Below, in pieces: positions 53,104-62,043 of a stretch of DNA of 64,000 bases; the first letter of the stretch is position 1; the number at the start of each line of letters is the position of its first letter. Below the pieces are notes generated by a model. It had not been told where the DNA came from. It did no database searches and saw only the letters and a program-made list of their open reading frames with translations. The stretch spans positions 4,092,001-4,156,000 of the forward strand of contig NZ_JAVLVU010000001.1 in NCBI RefSeq assembly GCF_031951985.1, given 5' to 3'. This DNA is from Mucilaginibacter terrae. Its GTDB lineage: Bacteria; Bacteroidota; Bacteroidia; Sphingobacteriales; Sphingobacteriaceae. The translations under genes were made by a program, and so were the position numbers.

Positions 53104-54831
53104 ATGAAAGTAGGTTACTGGGCATTAGGTTTGTTGTTGATTCCGGCTTTGGCTGTTGCGCAGGGTAACGGCAAAAACGGTTCTGTGCAGCAAGGCCGCA
53201 AGCCCATAACCTCGGCCGATAGCGTAATGGTACAGCAAATGTTTTTTGAAGGTTTGCGCAAAAAAACCATCGAAGACCAAAAAGGCGCTGCCGAACTGTT
53301 TGCACGCGTGCTACAGATGGATAGCAGTAACGATGCCGCCATGTATCAGCTGGCCATGCTCAATAAACTGCAAAACGGCCAAACCGAAGCACAAACGCTG
53401 CTCGAAAATGCAGTTGCCCTAAAACCCGATAACGAGTGGTATTGGGTAGCCCTGGCCGATACGTACGAAAAAACCAATAACCTGCCACGCTTGCAGCATG
53501 TGTTTGATGAGTTATTGCGTATTAGCCCAAACAAGCCCGAGTATTATTTTGATAAAGCCAGCGCCTTCTATATCGAAAAAAAGTACGATGAAGCCTTGGG
53601 CGTTTACAATAAACTGGAGCAAATGACCGGCTTAACCGATGATTTGGTAGCTAACCGCCAAAAAATATACTTACGCCAAAACAAAGTTGACCAGGCCGCT
53701 GCCGAAATGGAGCGCCTGATCGAGACTAACCCCGACCAGATACGCTATTATTTACTGCTGGGCGAAATTTATAATTCCAACAACCTGCCCGATAAAGCCC
53801 TGCAGGTATTACAACGTGCCGAAAAGGTGAAGCCGGATGATGGCCTGTTGCACTTAGCCCTCGCCGAAACCTACCGCGCTAAAAAAGATACCGAAGCCAG
53901 CTATAAACAACTCGAACTGGCGTTTAACTCTCCATCATTAGATGTGGAGCAAAAGGTGCGCATTATAATGGGGTATGTGCCTAAGTTTCCTGATGCTAAT
54001 GCCAAGGCCAGTGCTTTGGAACTAAGCAGGATAGCTGCAGGAATTCACCCTAACGAAGCTAAAATACAAGCTATTTACGGCGATATGCTGGCGCAGAATA
54101 ATAAACTGAAAGAAGCCCGCGAAGTGTTTAAAAAATCGGTACAGCTTAACCCTGATGTGTACATTGTGCACGAGCAGCTGGTGCGTTTGGATTTAAGCGA
54201 AAACAGGATAGACGAAGCCATTAAAGACGGGGAAAACGCACTGTCGCTATTTCCAAACCAGGCCTGGATGAACTATTTGGTGGGTGTGGCTTACCTGCAA
54301 AAGAAGAATGCCCAGCAGGCGATCAGTTATCTTAAAAATGTAGTAGCTATTGAGCCCGATGATAAAGACCTGGCATCACAAGCTTATGCAGCGTTGGGCG
54401 ATTGCTATCATGAGTTACGTGATAACGGTAAATCGGATGCGGCGTATGATAAGTCGCTTGCCTATAATCCAAATAGTGCGTACACATTAAACAACTACGC
54501 CTATTATCTGTCTATACGTGGAGAGCAGTTGGAAAAAGCCGCGCAAATGTCCAAACGTAGTATTGATCTGCAGCCTAACACGGCATCGTTTGAAGATACT
54601 TACGCCTGGATTTTGTTTAAGCAAAAAAAGTATGCCGAGGCTAAGCAATGGATAGAAAAAGCCATGGAGCATAATAAAAACAGCGCCGTACAGGTTGAAC
54701 ACTATGGCGATATACTGTTTTACCTGGGCGATGTCGAAGCTGCCGTTACCAACTGGAAAAAAGCCAAGCAAGCAGGTGCCACATCACCGCTTTTAGACCG
54801 TAAGATAAATGAGAAAAAATATATTGAATAA
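53104..54831 (+). CDS. Exported tetratricopeptide repeat protein
   Basis: 575 residues. A signal peptide covers residues 1-20 (ending AVAQ), so it is periplasmic or outer-membrane associated. At least ten TPR units fill the rest, for example AEKVKPDDGLLHLALAETYR and SLAYNPNSAYTLNNYAYYLS. It overlaps the following DUF4292 lipoprotein gene by 23 bases; in Bacteroidota this TPR-DUF4292-EnvC order is conserved, suggesting a joint envelope function, possibly lipoprotein or cell-wall related (inference). Confidence 0.87.
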   Translation: MKVGYWALGLLLIPALAVAQGNGKNGSVQQGRKPITSADSVMVQQMFFEGLRKKTIEDQKGAAELFARVLQMDSSNDAAMYQLAMLNKLQNGQTEAQTLLENAVALKPDNEWYWVALADTYEKTNNLPRLQHVFDELLRISPNKPEYYFDKASAFYIEKKYDEALGVYNKLEQMTGLTDDLVANRQKIYLRQNKVDQAAAEMERLIETNPDQIRYYLLLGEIYNSNNLPDKALQVLQRAEKVKPDDGLLHLALAETYRAKKDTEASYKQLELAFNSPSLDVEQKVRIIMGYVPKFPDANAKASALELSRIAAGIHPNEAKIQAIYGDMLAQNNKLKEAREVFKKSVQLNPDVYIVHEQLVRLDLSENRIDEAIKDGENALSLFPNQAWMNYLVGVAYLQKKNAQQAISYLKNVVAIEPDDKDLASQAYAALGDCYHELRDNGKSDAAYDKSLAYNPNSAYTLNNYAYYLSIRGEQLEKAAQMSKRSIDLQPNTASFEDTYAWILFKQKKYAEAKQWIEKAMEHNKNSAVQVEHYGDILFYLGDVEAAVTNWKKAKQAGATSPLLDRKINEKKYIE

Positions 54832-55612
54832 GGCGCTCATCGTGCTAAGCGTTGCTGCCCTATATAGCTGCAAAGCAAAAAAACAACTGGTAACCCGCAC
54901 GGCCGATTCATCGGCCACAACGGTTATTACCAAAGCCGCCAACCCGGTGGTGGCCAAAATTGATGCCATTAAAGCTAAGCAAACTGCTTTTACCACGTTT
55001 TCGGGGCGGGCAAAAACCAAACTCACCATTGATGGCAAAAGCAACGATGTTACGCTGAATATCCGCATCCAAAAAGATAAAAAAATATGGGTATCTATTA
55101 CCGCCCTGTTAGGTTTAGAGGTAGCCCGTGCCCTCATTACTCCGGATAGTATACAGGTAGTAAACAAGTTCCAATCGGTGTACATGAAAAAGCCGTTTAG
55201 CTATATTTACAACTATGCCAGCCGCCAGGTAAATTATCAAACGGTAGAATCACTGCTGGTAGGCAACGCTATTAACGAGTTATTGAACGAGAACGGCCAG
55301 TTGCAAAACGGTACCAACGGCAATACAACTATAACCGGTAATTTGCAAGGCCTGGTGTATAATTTGCTCATCGGTCCCGACCAAAAAGTAACGCAAACCA
55401 GCTTAGCTAATGCTGCTGCAAGGCAATCGTTAAAGGTGGGCAACAGTCAGTTTATCGAGGCCGATAACCGTATCATTCCATCGCACATCAGTATCACATC
55501 GGCGGTAGCCAACAAAAATATACAGGCCGAACTGGAGTACAACCGCACCGAATTTAACCGCCCGTTAGATTTTCCGTTCAGTATCCCATCCGGATTTTCA
55601 CCTGCCAATTAA
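54809..55612 (+). CDS. DUF4292 lipoprotein
   Basis: 267 residues. The lipoprotein signal ends in ALYSC. The rest is beta-rich and resembles the LolA/LolB-like fold assigned to DUF4292: TTFSGRAKTKLTIDGKSNDV, IRIQKDKKIWVSITALLG and LEVARALITPDSIQV. It may carry lipoproteins or other lipids to the outer membrane; this is inferred from fold class. Start lies inside the end of the TPR gene. Confidence 0.83.
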   Translation: MRKNILNKALIVLSVAALYSCKAKKQLVTRTADSSATTVITKAANPVVAKIDAIKAKQTAFTTFSGRAKTKLTIDGKSNDVTLNIRIQKDKKIWVSITALLGLEVARALITPDSIQVVNKFQSVYMKKPFSYIYNYASRQVNYQTVESLLVGNAINELLNENGQLQNGTNGNTTITGNLQGLVYNLLIGPDQKVTQTSLANAAARQSLKVGNSQFIEADNRIIPSHISITSAVANKNIQAELEYNRTEFNRPLDFPFSIPSGFSPAN

Positions 55613-55632
55613 AATCAATATTTTTGGAGCGG

Positions 55633-56946
55633 ATGAAATTTTTAAAGCTTGTACTAATTCTGGTTTGTGCCTTATTTGCGTTTGAATCGTACGCTCAAAG
55701 CAGTGCCGATTTAAAGCGTAAACGCGAGAGGCTGAACAACGAACTGGAAGACCTTAACCGCGAGTACCAGGAAACCTTAAAAAATAAAAAGGCTACCATT
55801 AAACAGCTTAACATCCTAAAAGCACAAATTTCCCTTCGCGAAGAAAAAATTAATACCGTAAACTCCGAGATCCGCCTGCTTAACGGGCAAATTAACGAGA
55901 ACACCAATACGGTACATACCTTGCAAGGGCAGTTGGAACAGCTAAAAAAAGAGTATGCGGCCATGGTGGTGTTTGCTTACCATAACAAAAGCGCTTACAA
56001 CAAACTGATGTTTGTTTTTGCATCTACCGATTTTAACCAGGCTTACAAACGTTTAAAATATTTACAGCAGTTTGGTACTTACCGCGAGCGCCAGGCGGCA
56101 TCAATACAAGGTACTCAAAAAGACCTGAACGTAAAAATTAACCAGCTCGACCGTACCAAAAACGAAAAAAGCAACCTGTTGCAAGAACAGAAGAAAGAAA
56201 AGGAAACTTTAGGTAAAGAACAAAACAACCAGGCTGCCGTAGTACAAGATCTATCGAAACAGGAAGGTACGCTTAAAAAGCAGCAACGTACATTAATGGC
56301 GCAACGCCGCCAAATTGACCGCCAAATACAGGCAACTATTGCCCGTGAGGTTGCTGCTGCCCGCCGCAAGGCCGAAGCTGAAGCAAGGGCCGAAGCTGCC
56401 CGCCAGGCTGCATTAGCTGCTAATAAAGCCCGTGCCGAAAATAAATCGGCTGCCGAAATTGCCGAGGCTGCTAAACCAAAACCAATTACCCGCAGTACCG
56501 TAACCGAAGCCTTGACTGCCACACCTGAAGCTGCCAAGCTCAACAACGACTTTATGGGCAACAAGGGTTTGCTGCCATGGCCAGTAGCCACGGGGCAAAT
56601 TACACAGGATTTTGGCCCCTATGTAAGCGATGGTATACGTAATGATAATCATGGTATTGATATTCGTACATCAAGCGGGGCAACAGCACGCGCTGTATTT
56701 GAGGGTACGGTAATTAGTATTAACGATATTAGCGGTACTTACATGGTACTTATACGTCACGGTTCGTTTATTACAGCTTATGCCAACTTAAAATCGGTAA
56801 GTGTGAGCGATGGGCAAAAAGTGAATACCCGCCAGGCTATAGGCAGCGTGGCCACCGATCCGTTCACAGGTGAGACCGTTATTCACTTCGAATTAAATAA
56901 GGCCGGAGCCATCATCAATCCAAAAACATGGCTGGCCTCACAATAA
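55633..56946 (+). CDS. EnvC-like murein hydrolase activator with degenerate LytM domain
   Basis: 437 residues from ATG 55633, preceded by GGAG at 55626-55629, a rare visible ribosome-binding site here; a TTG at 55624 is rejected. Signal peptide (1-22), long coiled coil (about 25-255, interrupted near 115-155), then an M23/LytM domain (about 310-435). The HxxxD zinc motif is kept (NHGIDIR, His340 and Asp344). The second motif, normally HxH, reads VIHFEL (Val416, His418), and the usual YAHL is YANL. Loss of catalytic His with coiled coils matches E. coli EnvC, which activates amidases at division rather than cutting wall itself. Confidence 0.88.
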   Translation: MKFLKLVLILVCALFAFESYAQSSADLKRKRERLNNELEDLNREYQETLKNKKATIKQLNILKAQISLREEKINTVNSEIRLLNGQINENTNTVHTLQGQLEQLKKEYAAMVVFAYHNKSAYNKLMFVFASTDFNQAYKRLKYLQQFGTYRERQAASIQGTQKDLNVKINQLDRTKNEKSNLLQEQKKEKETLGKEQNNQAAVVQDLSKQEGTLKKQQRTLMAQRRQIDRQIQATIAREVAAARRKAEAEARAEAARQAALAANKARAENKSAAEIAEAAKPKPITRSTVTEALTATPEAAKLNNDFMGNKGLLPWPVATGQITQDFGPYVSDGIRNDNHGIDIRTSSGATARAVFEGTVISINDISGTYMVLIRHGSFITAYANLKSVSVSDGQKVNTRQAIGSVATDPFTGETVIHFELNKAGAIINPKTWLASQ

Positions 56947-56974
56947 CTTTACATATTGTGAAGTTATAATTGTA

Positions 56975-56982
56975 TATATTTG
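56975..56982 (+). promoter_or_regulatory. Putative -7 box for the tatA pair
   Basis: TATATTTG matches TAnnTTTG, 13 bases before the first ATG. A TTG at 56956-56958 lies 16 bases upstream of the box, a possible but short-spaced -33. Confidence 0.5.
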
Positions 56983-57001
56983 TATCTTTAATTAAATGGT
57001 T

Positions 57002-57328
57002 ATGCACAGTCCGGTTCTTTTAGAGTTTTTTAACATAGGCGGACCCGAATTTATACTGATAATATTCGTGGCGTTATTGCTGTTTGGCGGTAACAAACTG
57101 CCCGAACTTGCCCGCGGACTGGGTAAAGGTATACGTGATTTTAAAGATGCCTCAGAAGGGGTGAAGCGTGAGATACACAATCAAATAAATAGCTTCGACG
57201 AAAAACCAACTGAGCCTGAATATCGTATTAAAGATAATACCGTTACTGAAACAGAAACCGAAACACACACCTCAATTGCCGAAAGCGAAACTGCCCAGGC
57301 TGATACCAGTGTTAAAAAAGAATATTAA
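57002..57328 (+). CDS. tatA: Twin-arginine translocase subunit TatA, long form
   Basis: 108 residues from ATG 57002 (ATG 56996 would add two). One membrane helix (about 12-28), the hinge FGGNKLPELARGLGKGIRDFKDA and a long acidic tail rich in Thr and Glu. Forms the pore of the Tat system that exports folded proteins. A second, shorter TatA follows 18 bp later. tatC is not in the window. The DUF1501 protein at 38623 carries a Tat signal and is a likely client. Confidence 0.9.
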   Translation: MHSPVLLEFFNIGGPEFILIIFVALLLFGGNKLPELARGLGKGIRDFKDASEGVKREIHNQINSFDEKPTEPEYRIKDNTVTETETETHTSIAESETAQADTSVKKEY

Positions 57329-57346
57329 AAATTAAATTATCAAATC

Positions 57347-57517
57347 ATGGGTTTAGGAGCACCAGAAATTATTCTGATCATCATTGCCATCTTAATTCTG
57401 TTCGGCGGACGTAAAATTCCTGAACTAATGAGAGGTTTAGGTCAGGGCGTTAAAGAATTTAAAGACGCATCAAACAAGGATACAACTACCGAAGAGAAAA
57501 GTAAAGTTTCTCAATAA
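57347..57517 (+). CDS. tatA: Twin-arginine translocase subunit TatA, short form
   Basis: 56 residues (ATG 57347, TAA 57515-57517). It has an N-terminal helix, IILIIIAILILFGGRKIPEL, then MRGLGQGVKEFKDAS and a short charged tail. A paralogue of the preceding gene, very similar over hinge and amphipathic helix but lacking the extended tail. Tandem TatA genes are frequent in Bacteroidota. A terminator follows. Confidence 0.92.
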   Translation: MGLGAPEIILIIIAILILFGGRKIPELMRGLGQGVKEFKDASNKDTTTEEKSKVSQ

Positions 57518-57549
57518 GGGAAATTTAATTCGGTTTTTTATACTATTTG

Positions 57550-57597
57550 AAACTTATTAGTTGGTAAATTTTATTATCAACTAATAAGTTTTTTTAT
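57550..57597. terminator. Terminator after the tatA pair
   Basis: A perfect 14-base inverted repeat (57550-57563 and 57578-57591, arm AAACTTATTAGTTG) runs into TTTTTT, ending just before gatA. Confidence 0.9.
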
Positions 57598-57608
57598 TTT
57601 AGCGGCCT

Positions 57609-59048
57609 ATGTTAAAAATGTATACCACTTTAATAGAAATTCAGGACGACCTTAAAAGCGGAACAATTACTGTTAAAGAACTGGTAAATAATTACCTGGC
57701 CAAAATCAAAGAATATCAACGCCTTAATGCCTTTAACGAGGTATTTGAGCAGGAATCTTTAACGCAGGCAGCTGCACTTGACGAGAGCCTGCAAAAAGGC
57801 CAGCCAGCCGGCCGCCTGGCAGGTATGGTAATTGCCATTAAAGACAATATTTGCTACAAAGGCCACGTAGTAACCGCTTCCTCCAAAATACTGGATGGCT
57901 TTACCTCCATTTTTTCATCAACTGTGGTTGAACGCCTGTTGGCCGAAGATGCCATTATTATTGGCCGTTGCAATTGCGACGAGTTTGCCATGGGCGGCGC
58001 TAACGAAAACTCATACTTTGGCCCGGTAAAAAACCAGGCCGATGAAACCCGCGTTCCGGGTGGCTCATCGGGCGGTTCGGCAGTGGCGGTGCAGGCAGGT
58101 ATGTGCCATGCAGCCATTGGTACCGATACAGGCGGTTCCATCCGTCAGCCAGCCTCGTTTTGTGGTGTAGTGGGTTTAAAACCTACTTATGGCAGAGTAT
58201 CACGCCATGGTATTATTGCCTACGCTTCTTCATTTGATCAGCCGGGGCCAATTACCCAGTCGGTCGAAGATGCTGCATTACTATTAGAGATTATTGCTGG
58301 TGCCGATGATTACGACAGTACGGCATCACGTAAACCTGTTGAGGCTTATGGTGCCGAGCTTGCTCCATCCACCGGTAAAAGAAAAATTGCTTATTTACAG
58401 GAGGTTTTAGATAGCGAAGGCCTTGATGCCGAAGTGAAACAAACCCTGCTTGCCGCCATAGGTAGCCTGAAAGCCGATGGGCACACGGTTGAGCCGGTAT
58501 CGTTCGAGTACCTCGATTACGTGGTGCCCACTTATTATATACTCACCATGGCCGAAGCATCATCAAACCTGGCCCGGTACGATGGTGTGCATTATGGCTA
58601 CCGCAGCCCCAACGCGGTTGATTTGACAACCACCTACAAACGCTCACGCTCCGAAGGTTTTGGCACCGAGGTTAAGCGCCGCATTATGCTGGGTACTTTT
58701 GTGCTGAGTGCCGGTTATTATGATGCTTACTACGCTAAAGCCCAAAAAGTACGCAGACTGATCAAAGAACGTACCGATGCTATTTTGGCCGAATACGATT
58801 TTATACTCACACCAACTGCTCCCGAGCCGGCATTTAAGATCGGTCGTGAGGATATTGACCCCATTGTAACTTATCTTGAAGATATATTTACCGTGCAGGC
58901 TTCTTTAGCAGGAGTACCGGCAATATCATTGCCTATTCAAAATAATAGCGCGGGTTTGCCGTTAGGTTTACAACTGGTTACCAAGGCCTTTGCCGAGGCC
59001 GATTTGTTAAATTTTGCAACTTATTTTGTGGGATTGCGTAAAAGTTAA
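57609..59048 (+). CDS. gatA: Asp-tRNA(Asn)/Glu-tRNA(Gln) amidotransferase subunit A
   Basis: Amidase subunit of GatCAB, which makes Gln-tRNA(Gln) and/or Asn-tRNA(Asn) from the mischarged forms. 479 residues, normal length. The amidase triad is visible: Lys78 in AIKDNICYKG, the cis-Ser in GGSSGGSAVAVQAG and the nucleophile Ser in GTDTGGSIRQPASFCG. gatB and gatC are not adjacent. The start ATG lies 12 bases after the T-run of the preceding terminator. Confidence 0.95.
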   Translation: MLKMYTTLIEIQDDLKSGTITVKELVNNYLAKIKEYQRLNAFNEVFEQESLTQAAALDESLQKGQPAGRLAGMVIAIKDNICYKGHVVTASSKILDGFTSIFSSTVVERLLAEDAIIIGRCNCDEFAMGGANENSYFGPVKNQADETRVPGGSSGGSAVAVQAGMCHAAIGTDTGGSIRQPASFCGVVGLKPTYGRVSRHGIIAYASSFDQPGPITQSVEDAALLLEIIAGADDYDSTASRKPVEAYGAELAPSTGKRKIAYLQEVLDSEGLDAEVKQTLLAAIGSLKADGHTVEPVSFEYLDYVVPTYYILTMAEASSNLARYDGVHYGYRSPNAVDLTTTYKRSRSEGFGTEVKRRIMLGTFVLSAGYYDAYYAKAQKVRRLIKERTDAILAEYDFILTPTAPEPAFKIGREDIDPIVTYLEDIFTVQASLAGVPAISLPIQNNSAGLPLGLQLVTKAFAEADLLNFATYFVGLRKS

Positions 59049-59093
59049 TACTTTAGTAAAGTGCGAACAGCACGCAATCATATAAGCTTGAGA

Positions 59094-60380
59094 ATGAAGA
59101 GACTGTTTACGATTATCTTTTGTATTGCTGCATTTCAATCTGTTACTACGCTGGCCCAGCCGGTTTACTCTGATACCTCCATGTATGAGGAGAATTTCAG
59201 ACCAAACTATTTAGGTTATAAGCCCGCAGTAGCCCCCATTATTACTGAACTTAAGAAAAAATCATACGATAACTCCACTTTAGGCACCCGCCTTAGTGCC
59301 ATTGAGCGCGATGTGCAGCTTGATTACAATGAGTTTGTGCAAGCCTACATCAATACGTACACGGCGCCCGGTCGTCGTGAGGATATGGGCCGTATCATGG
59401 GTCTATCTAAATACTACTTTCCTATTTACGAAAAGGCTTTTAAGGATGCCGGTATCCCCGAAGAAATTAAATACCTGTCGATAGTTGAATCGGCCCTTAA
59501 CCCTAATGCGGTTTCGAGGGTAGGGGCAACCGGTCCGTGGCAGTTTATGTTTTCGACCGCTAAAATTTACGGCCTCAACATGGATAATTATGTTGATGAG
59601 CGCCGCGACCCTATACAAGCCAGCTATGCAGCTGCCGCTTACCTGCGCGATGCCTACCAGGAGTTTGGCGACTGGCTGCTGGCCATTGCCTCGTACAACT
59701 GCGGTAAAAATAGTGTGGAGCGCGCCATGCAACAGGCCGATGCAACTGATTTTTGGTCGATACGCCAATACCTGCCTGCCGAAACCCGTGGCTATGTACC
59801 GGCCTTTATTGCCACTACGTACATTATGAAGTATTACAACGAGCACGGTATTATACCACAGGCTTGCAGTATTACACTCAATACCGATACCGTGCTGGTG
59901 AACAAATTCATTTCGTTAAATAACGTGGCCAAAGCATTAAATATTGATGCCAACGAACTATCGTTGCTAAACCCTGCCTATACCAAACGGGTGATAAATG
60001 GTACCACCAAAGCGCCACGCCGCATAGTAATACCGCAAATAGGTAAAGAACAATACCCTCAACTGTACGCTGCCTTAAACGGCGAGCCGGTTACGCCAAT
60101 AAAACACGTAGTGTATGCTGCCCAACCGGTTGAAATACCAGATGCAGCAGCAAAAGCAGGCAATTTACATACCGTTAAAAAAGGCGAAACTTACAGCAGC
60201 ATTGCCGATAAATACGGCGTTGATGTAGAAGACCTGCGCATATGGAACAATGCCAAAGGCAGCAAACCAGCCCCCGGCCAAAAACTAAAAACAAGTGCAC
60301 CAAACCTGGCCGCCGGAGCAGCCAAACCTGGCAAAGAACTGGCCACTTTAGGCACAACCCCTGCCGCCGGAGGAAATTAA
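59094..60380 (+). CDS. MltD-like lytic transglycosylase with LysM domain
   Basis: 428 residues from ATG 59094, which begins a signal peptide ending TLAQ; an upstream frame start is rejected. An SLT domain (about 105-235) has the catalytic Glu132 in SIVESALNPNAVS, then GATGPWQFM and ASYNCGKNSVERA. A degenerate LysM-like segment near 275-310 is followed by a clear LysM (about 350-395, HTVKKGETYSSIADKYGVD) that binds peptidoglycan. Cleaves wall glycan in the periplasm. The C-terminal tail is Ala/Pro-rich. Confidence 0.92.
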   Translation: MKRLFTIIFCIAAFQSVTTLAQPVYSDTSMYEENFRPNYLGYKPAVAPIITELKKKSYDNSTLGTRLSAIERDVQLDYNEFVQAYINTYTAPGRREDMGRIMGLSKYYFPIYEKAFKDAGIPEEIKYLSIVESALNPNAVSRVGATGPWQFMFSTAKIYGLNMDNYVDERRDPIQASYAAAAYLRDAYQEFGDWLLAIASYNCGKNSVERAMQQADATDFWSIRQYLPAETRGYVPAFIATTYIMKYYNEHGIIPQACSITLNTDTVLVNKFISLNNVAKALNIDANELSLLNPAYTKRVINGTTKAPRRIVIPQIGKEQYPQLYAALNGEPVTPIKHVVYAAQPVEIPDAAAKAGNLHTVKKGETYSSIADKYGVDVEDLRIWNNAKGSKPAPGQKLKTSAPNLAAGAAKPGKELATLGTTPAAGGN

Positions 60381-60403
60381 GATAACCATTTATAAACTTG
60401 AAT

Positions 60404-60437
60404 ACCGCGATAGCTTGGATGTTGTCGCGGTTTTTTT
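60404..60437 (+). terminator. Terminator after the transglycosylase gene
   Basis: ACCGCGA (60404-60410) pairs with TCGCGGT (60425-60431) across a 14-base loop; T8 begins at the stem end. Confidence 0.8.
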
Positions 60438-60511
60438 ATGTTTAAATTTGTTTGTAAAGAAATTTTGTGCCTGAGTGGAAATTATTTATAATTGAGGATA
60501 ATCTTATTTCA

Positions 60512-61105
60512 ATGTTTCTCAAACAACCTAAGCCCGGTTTAAGGCACCTCCTGCTTATTGCCGTAATTTTAATGATTGGCTGTAAAAAGGCCGGTGATAC
60601 CAACGAGGGCGAACTAAAACCCGAAGTTGCCGAAGCTAAATTATGGTACGATAAAGCCTATACCGCTTTAAAGCCCGCCAAGCACAATGCAACTGTTACA
60701 GCCAATAAAACTTTTGATTTTAGTGTATTAATTAATCCCGATTGGCAAAACGCATTAACCTACCAGCGCCATGGTGATGAGGTGATAGAAATTCCGGTAG
60801 AGCAACCCGGCAAGTTTGGAGTAGGTTTAATTGGCAAGGGCGATGCCGCTGTTGAGTATAAACCCGAAAACAGCAAAACCATTTTTGTTTTACTTAAAAA
60901 CGCAGGTGGGTACAGGGCTTTTATTATGACCCTTATAGCCGATGCCGATTATTTGAAAGGCGATTACACAAAGCTGCAAAACAACCATTACAACAAGCGC
61001 GACCCTAAATTTAGCGGTGTACTTGTATATTATACACCCGAAGGCAAATACAGTAACAACTGGACGTATAAAGACGGCAACTGCTTAGTAAACAACAGCC
61101 TGTAA
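60512..61105 (+). CDS. Lipoprotein N-terminal part of a frame-broken peptidase-like gene
   Basis: 197 residues from ATG 60512, chosen because it starts a lipoprotein signal with lipobox ending LMIGC. No family is recognised; AEAKLWYDKAYTAL follows the anchor, and the rest looks beta-rich (FGVGLIGKGDAAVEY, TIFVLLKNAGGYRAFIM). The frame stops at 61103-61105, while the adjacent frame is open from 61072 and reads on into a Gly-rich linker and HExxH domain. Lipoprotein and peptidase are therefore probably the two parts of one ancestral gene split by a shift of -1 between 61072 and 61105. It could also be a complete short lipoprotein. Confidence 0.65.
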   Translation: MFLKQPKPGLRHLLLIAVILMIGCKKAGDTNEGELKPEVAEAKLWYDKAYTALKPAKHNATVTANKTFDFSVLINPDWQNALTYQRHGDEVIEIPVEQPGKFGVGLIGKGDAAVEYKPENSKTIFVLLKNAGGYRAFIMTLIADADYLKGDYTKLQNNHYNKRDPKFSGVLVYYTPEGKYSNNWTYKDGNCLVNNSL

Positions 61106-62043
61106 ATAGCAATGCCATAGAAGACAATACAAAAACAATACAAGGCAAGAAAAACACAGGTGTAAGATGGGAATGCATAGATTTTTATACCTGGCTCAGA
61201 TACCCGGATGGTACAGAAAGTGAACATGAATATAGTTATTCTACCTGCAAAGCTGTTGCTTATGTAAGTGCAGATGATGATGGGTGGATACCGGGCATGC
61301 CTTACACAGGTGGAGAAGGTGGTGGTGGAACTATATCAAACCCATGTGCAACAATACCCGGTGGTAACACGCAAACCAACGCTTATAAAACTTTAGATAA
61401 TGAGCAAAGCCCGATTAGTATTATTGATGATGGTGGGTATCCGCCGCCGACAACAGTAGAGTGCTCTACTGTTAAAAGTAGAATTATGAATAATATAAAA
61501 GATTCTTGTTTGAAAAAAATGGTCGATCAATCCATTGCGAAGAATTTGGATAGTTATACTTCAGAAATAGTAAATTCAATTTTCGGAGAAAGTTTGGATT
61601 TTAATCTGTTTTTTGAAGAGGCGGCTTTAGTTCCTACGTTAGACGGAAAAAATGATCCACAAGGAGACCCAGGTACTCAAGGTGTGTTCAACAGTACAAT
61701 AACAATTAATTCATTATTAAACACAAGTTCAGTTGAATATATAGCTGCTACAATAATACATGAGGCTACCCATGCTTATATGACTTATCAAGGTAAACTG
61801 GGGGAATTCAATCAGCACACACAAATGGGAACAAATTTAGCTTATACATTACAACATGATTTACAAAGTATGTTTCCTGGAATGACAGATAAGGATGCTA
61901 AAGCACTTTCTTGGGGTGGCTTGAGCGAAACTCAGGCGTGGAAAGATTTAGTAAATAATAATCCTCAAGAAGCGAACGATATATTGGATATAAATAAGAA
62001 ATACAAAGATGCTACAGGAACAAAAGGTCAGCGATGTAAATAA
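61072..62043 (+). pseudogene. Tail cassette 1: linker plus HEATH metallopeptidase-like domain, out of frame
   Basis: Open in a frame different from the upstream lipoprotein, with no plausible start before ATG 61297. The frame reads VRWECIDFYTWLRYPDGTE, then DDDGWIPGMPYTGGEGGGG (linker), then a C-terminal domain of about 190 residues with zincin motif IIHEATHAYMTYQG and a later ALSWGGLSETQAW. The DNA from about 61400 is much more AT-rich than the preceding genes, a sign of transfer. If the frame were restored the product would be a surface lipoprotein with a C-terminal zinc peptidase. The linker marks the point where cassette 2 shares sequence. Confidence 0.65.
61282..61303 (+). repeat. 22-bp junction repeat, copy 1 (encodes GWIPGMP)
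   Basis: GGGTGGATACCGGG, then C, then ATGCCTT. Recurs at 62549-62570 with one mismatch (T for C). It lies exactly between the conserved part and the variable tail of the peptidase-like gene. Confidence 0.85.

Noticed and set aside
61072..61105. Programmed -1 frameshift joining lipoprotein and peptidase
   Set aside because: No slippery heptamer or following hairpin was seen in the overlap; decay or error is more likely.
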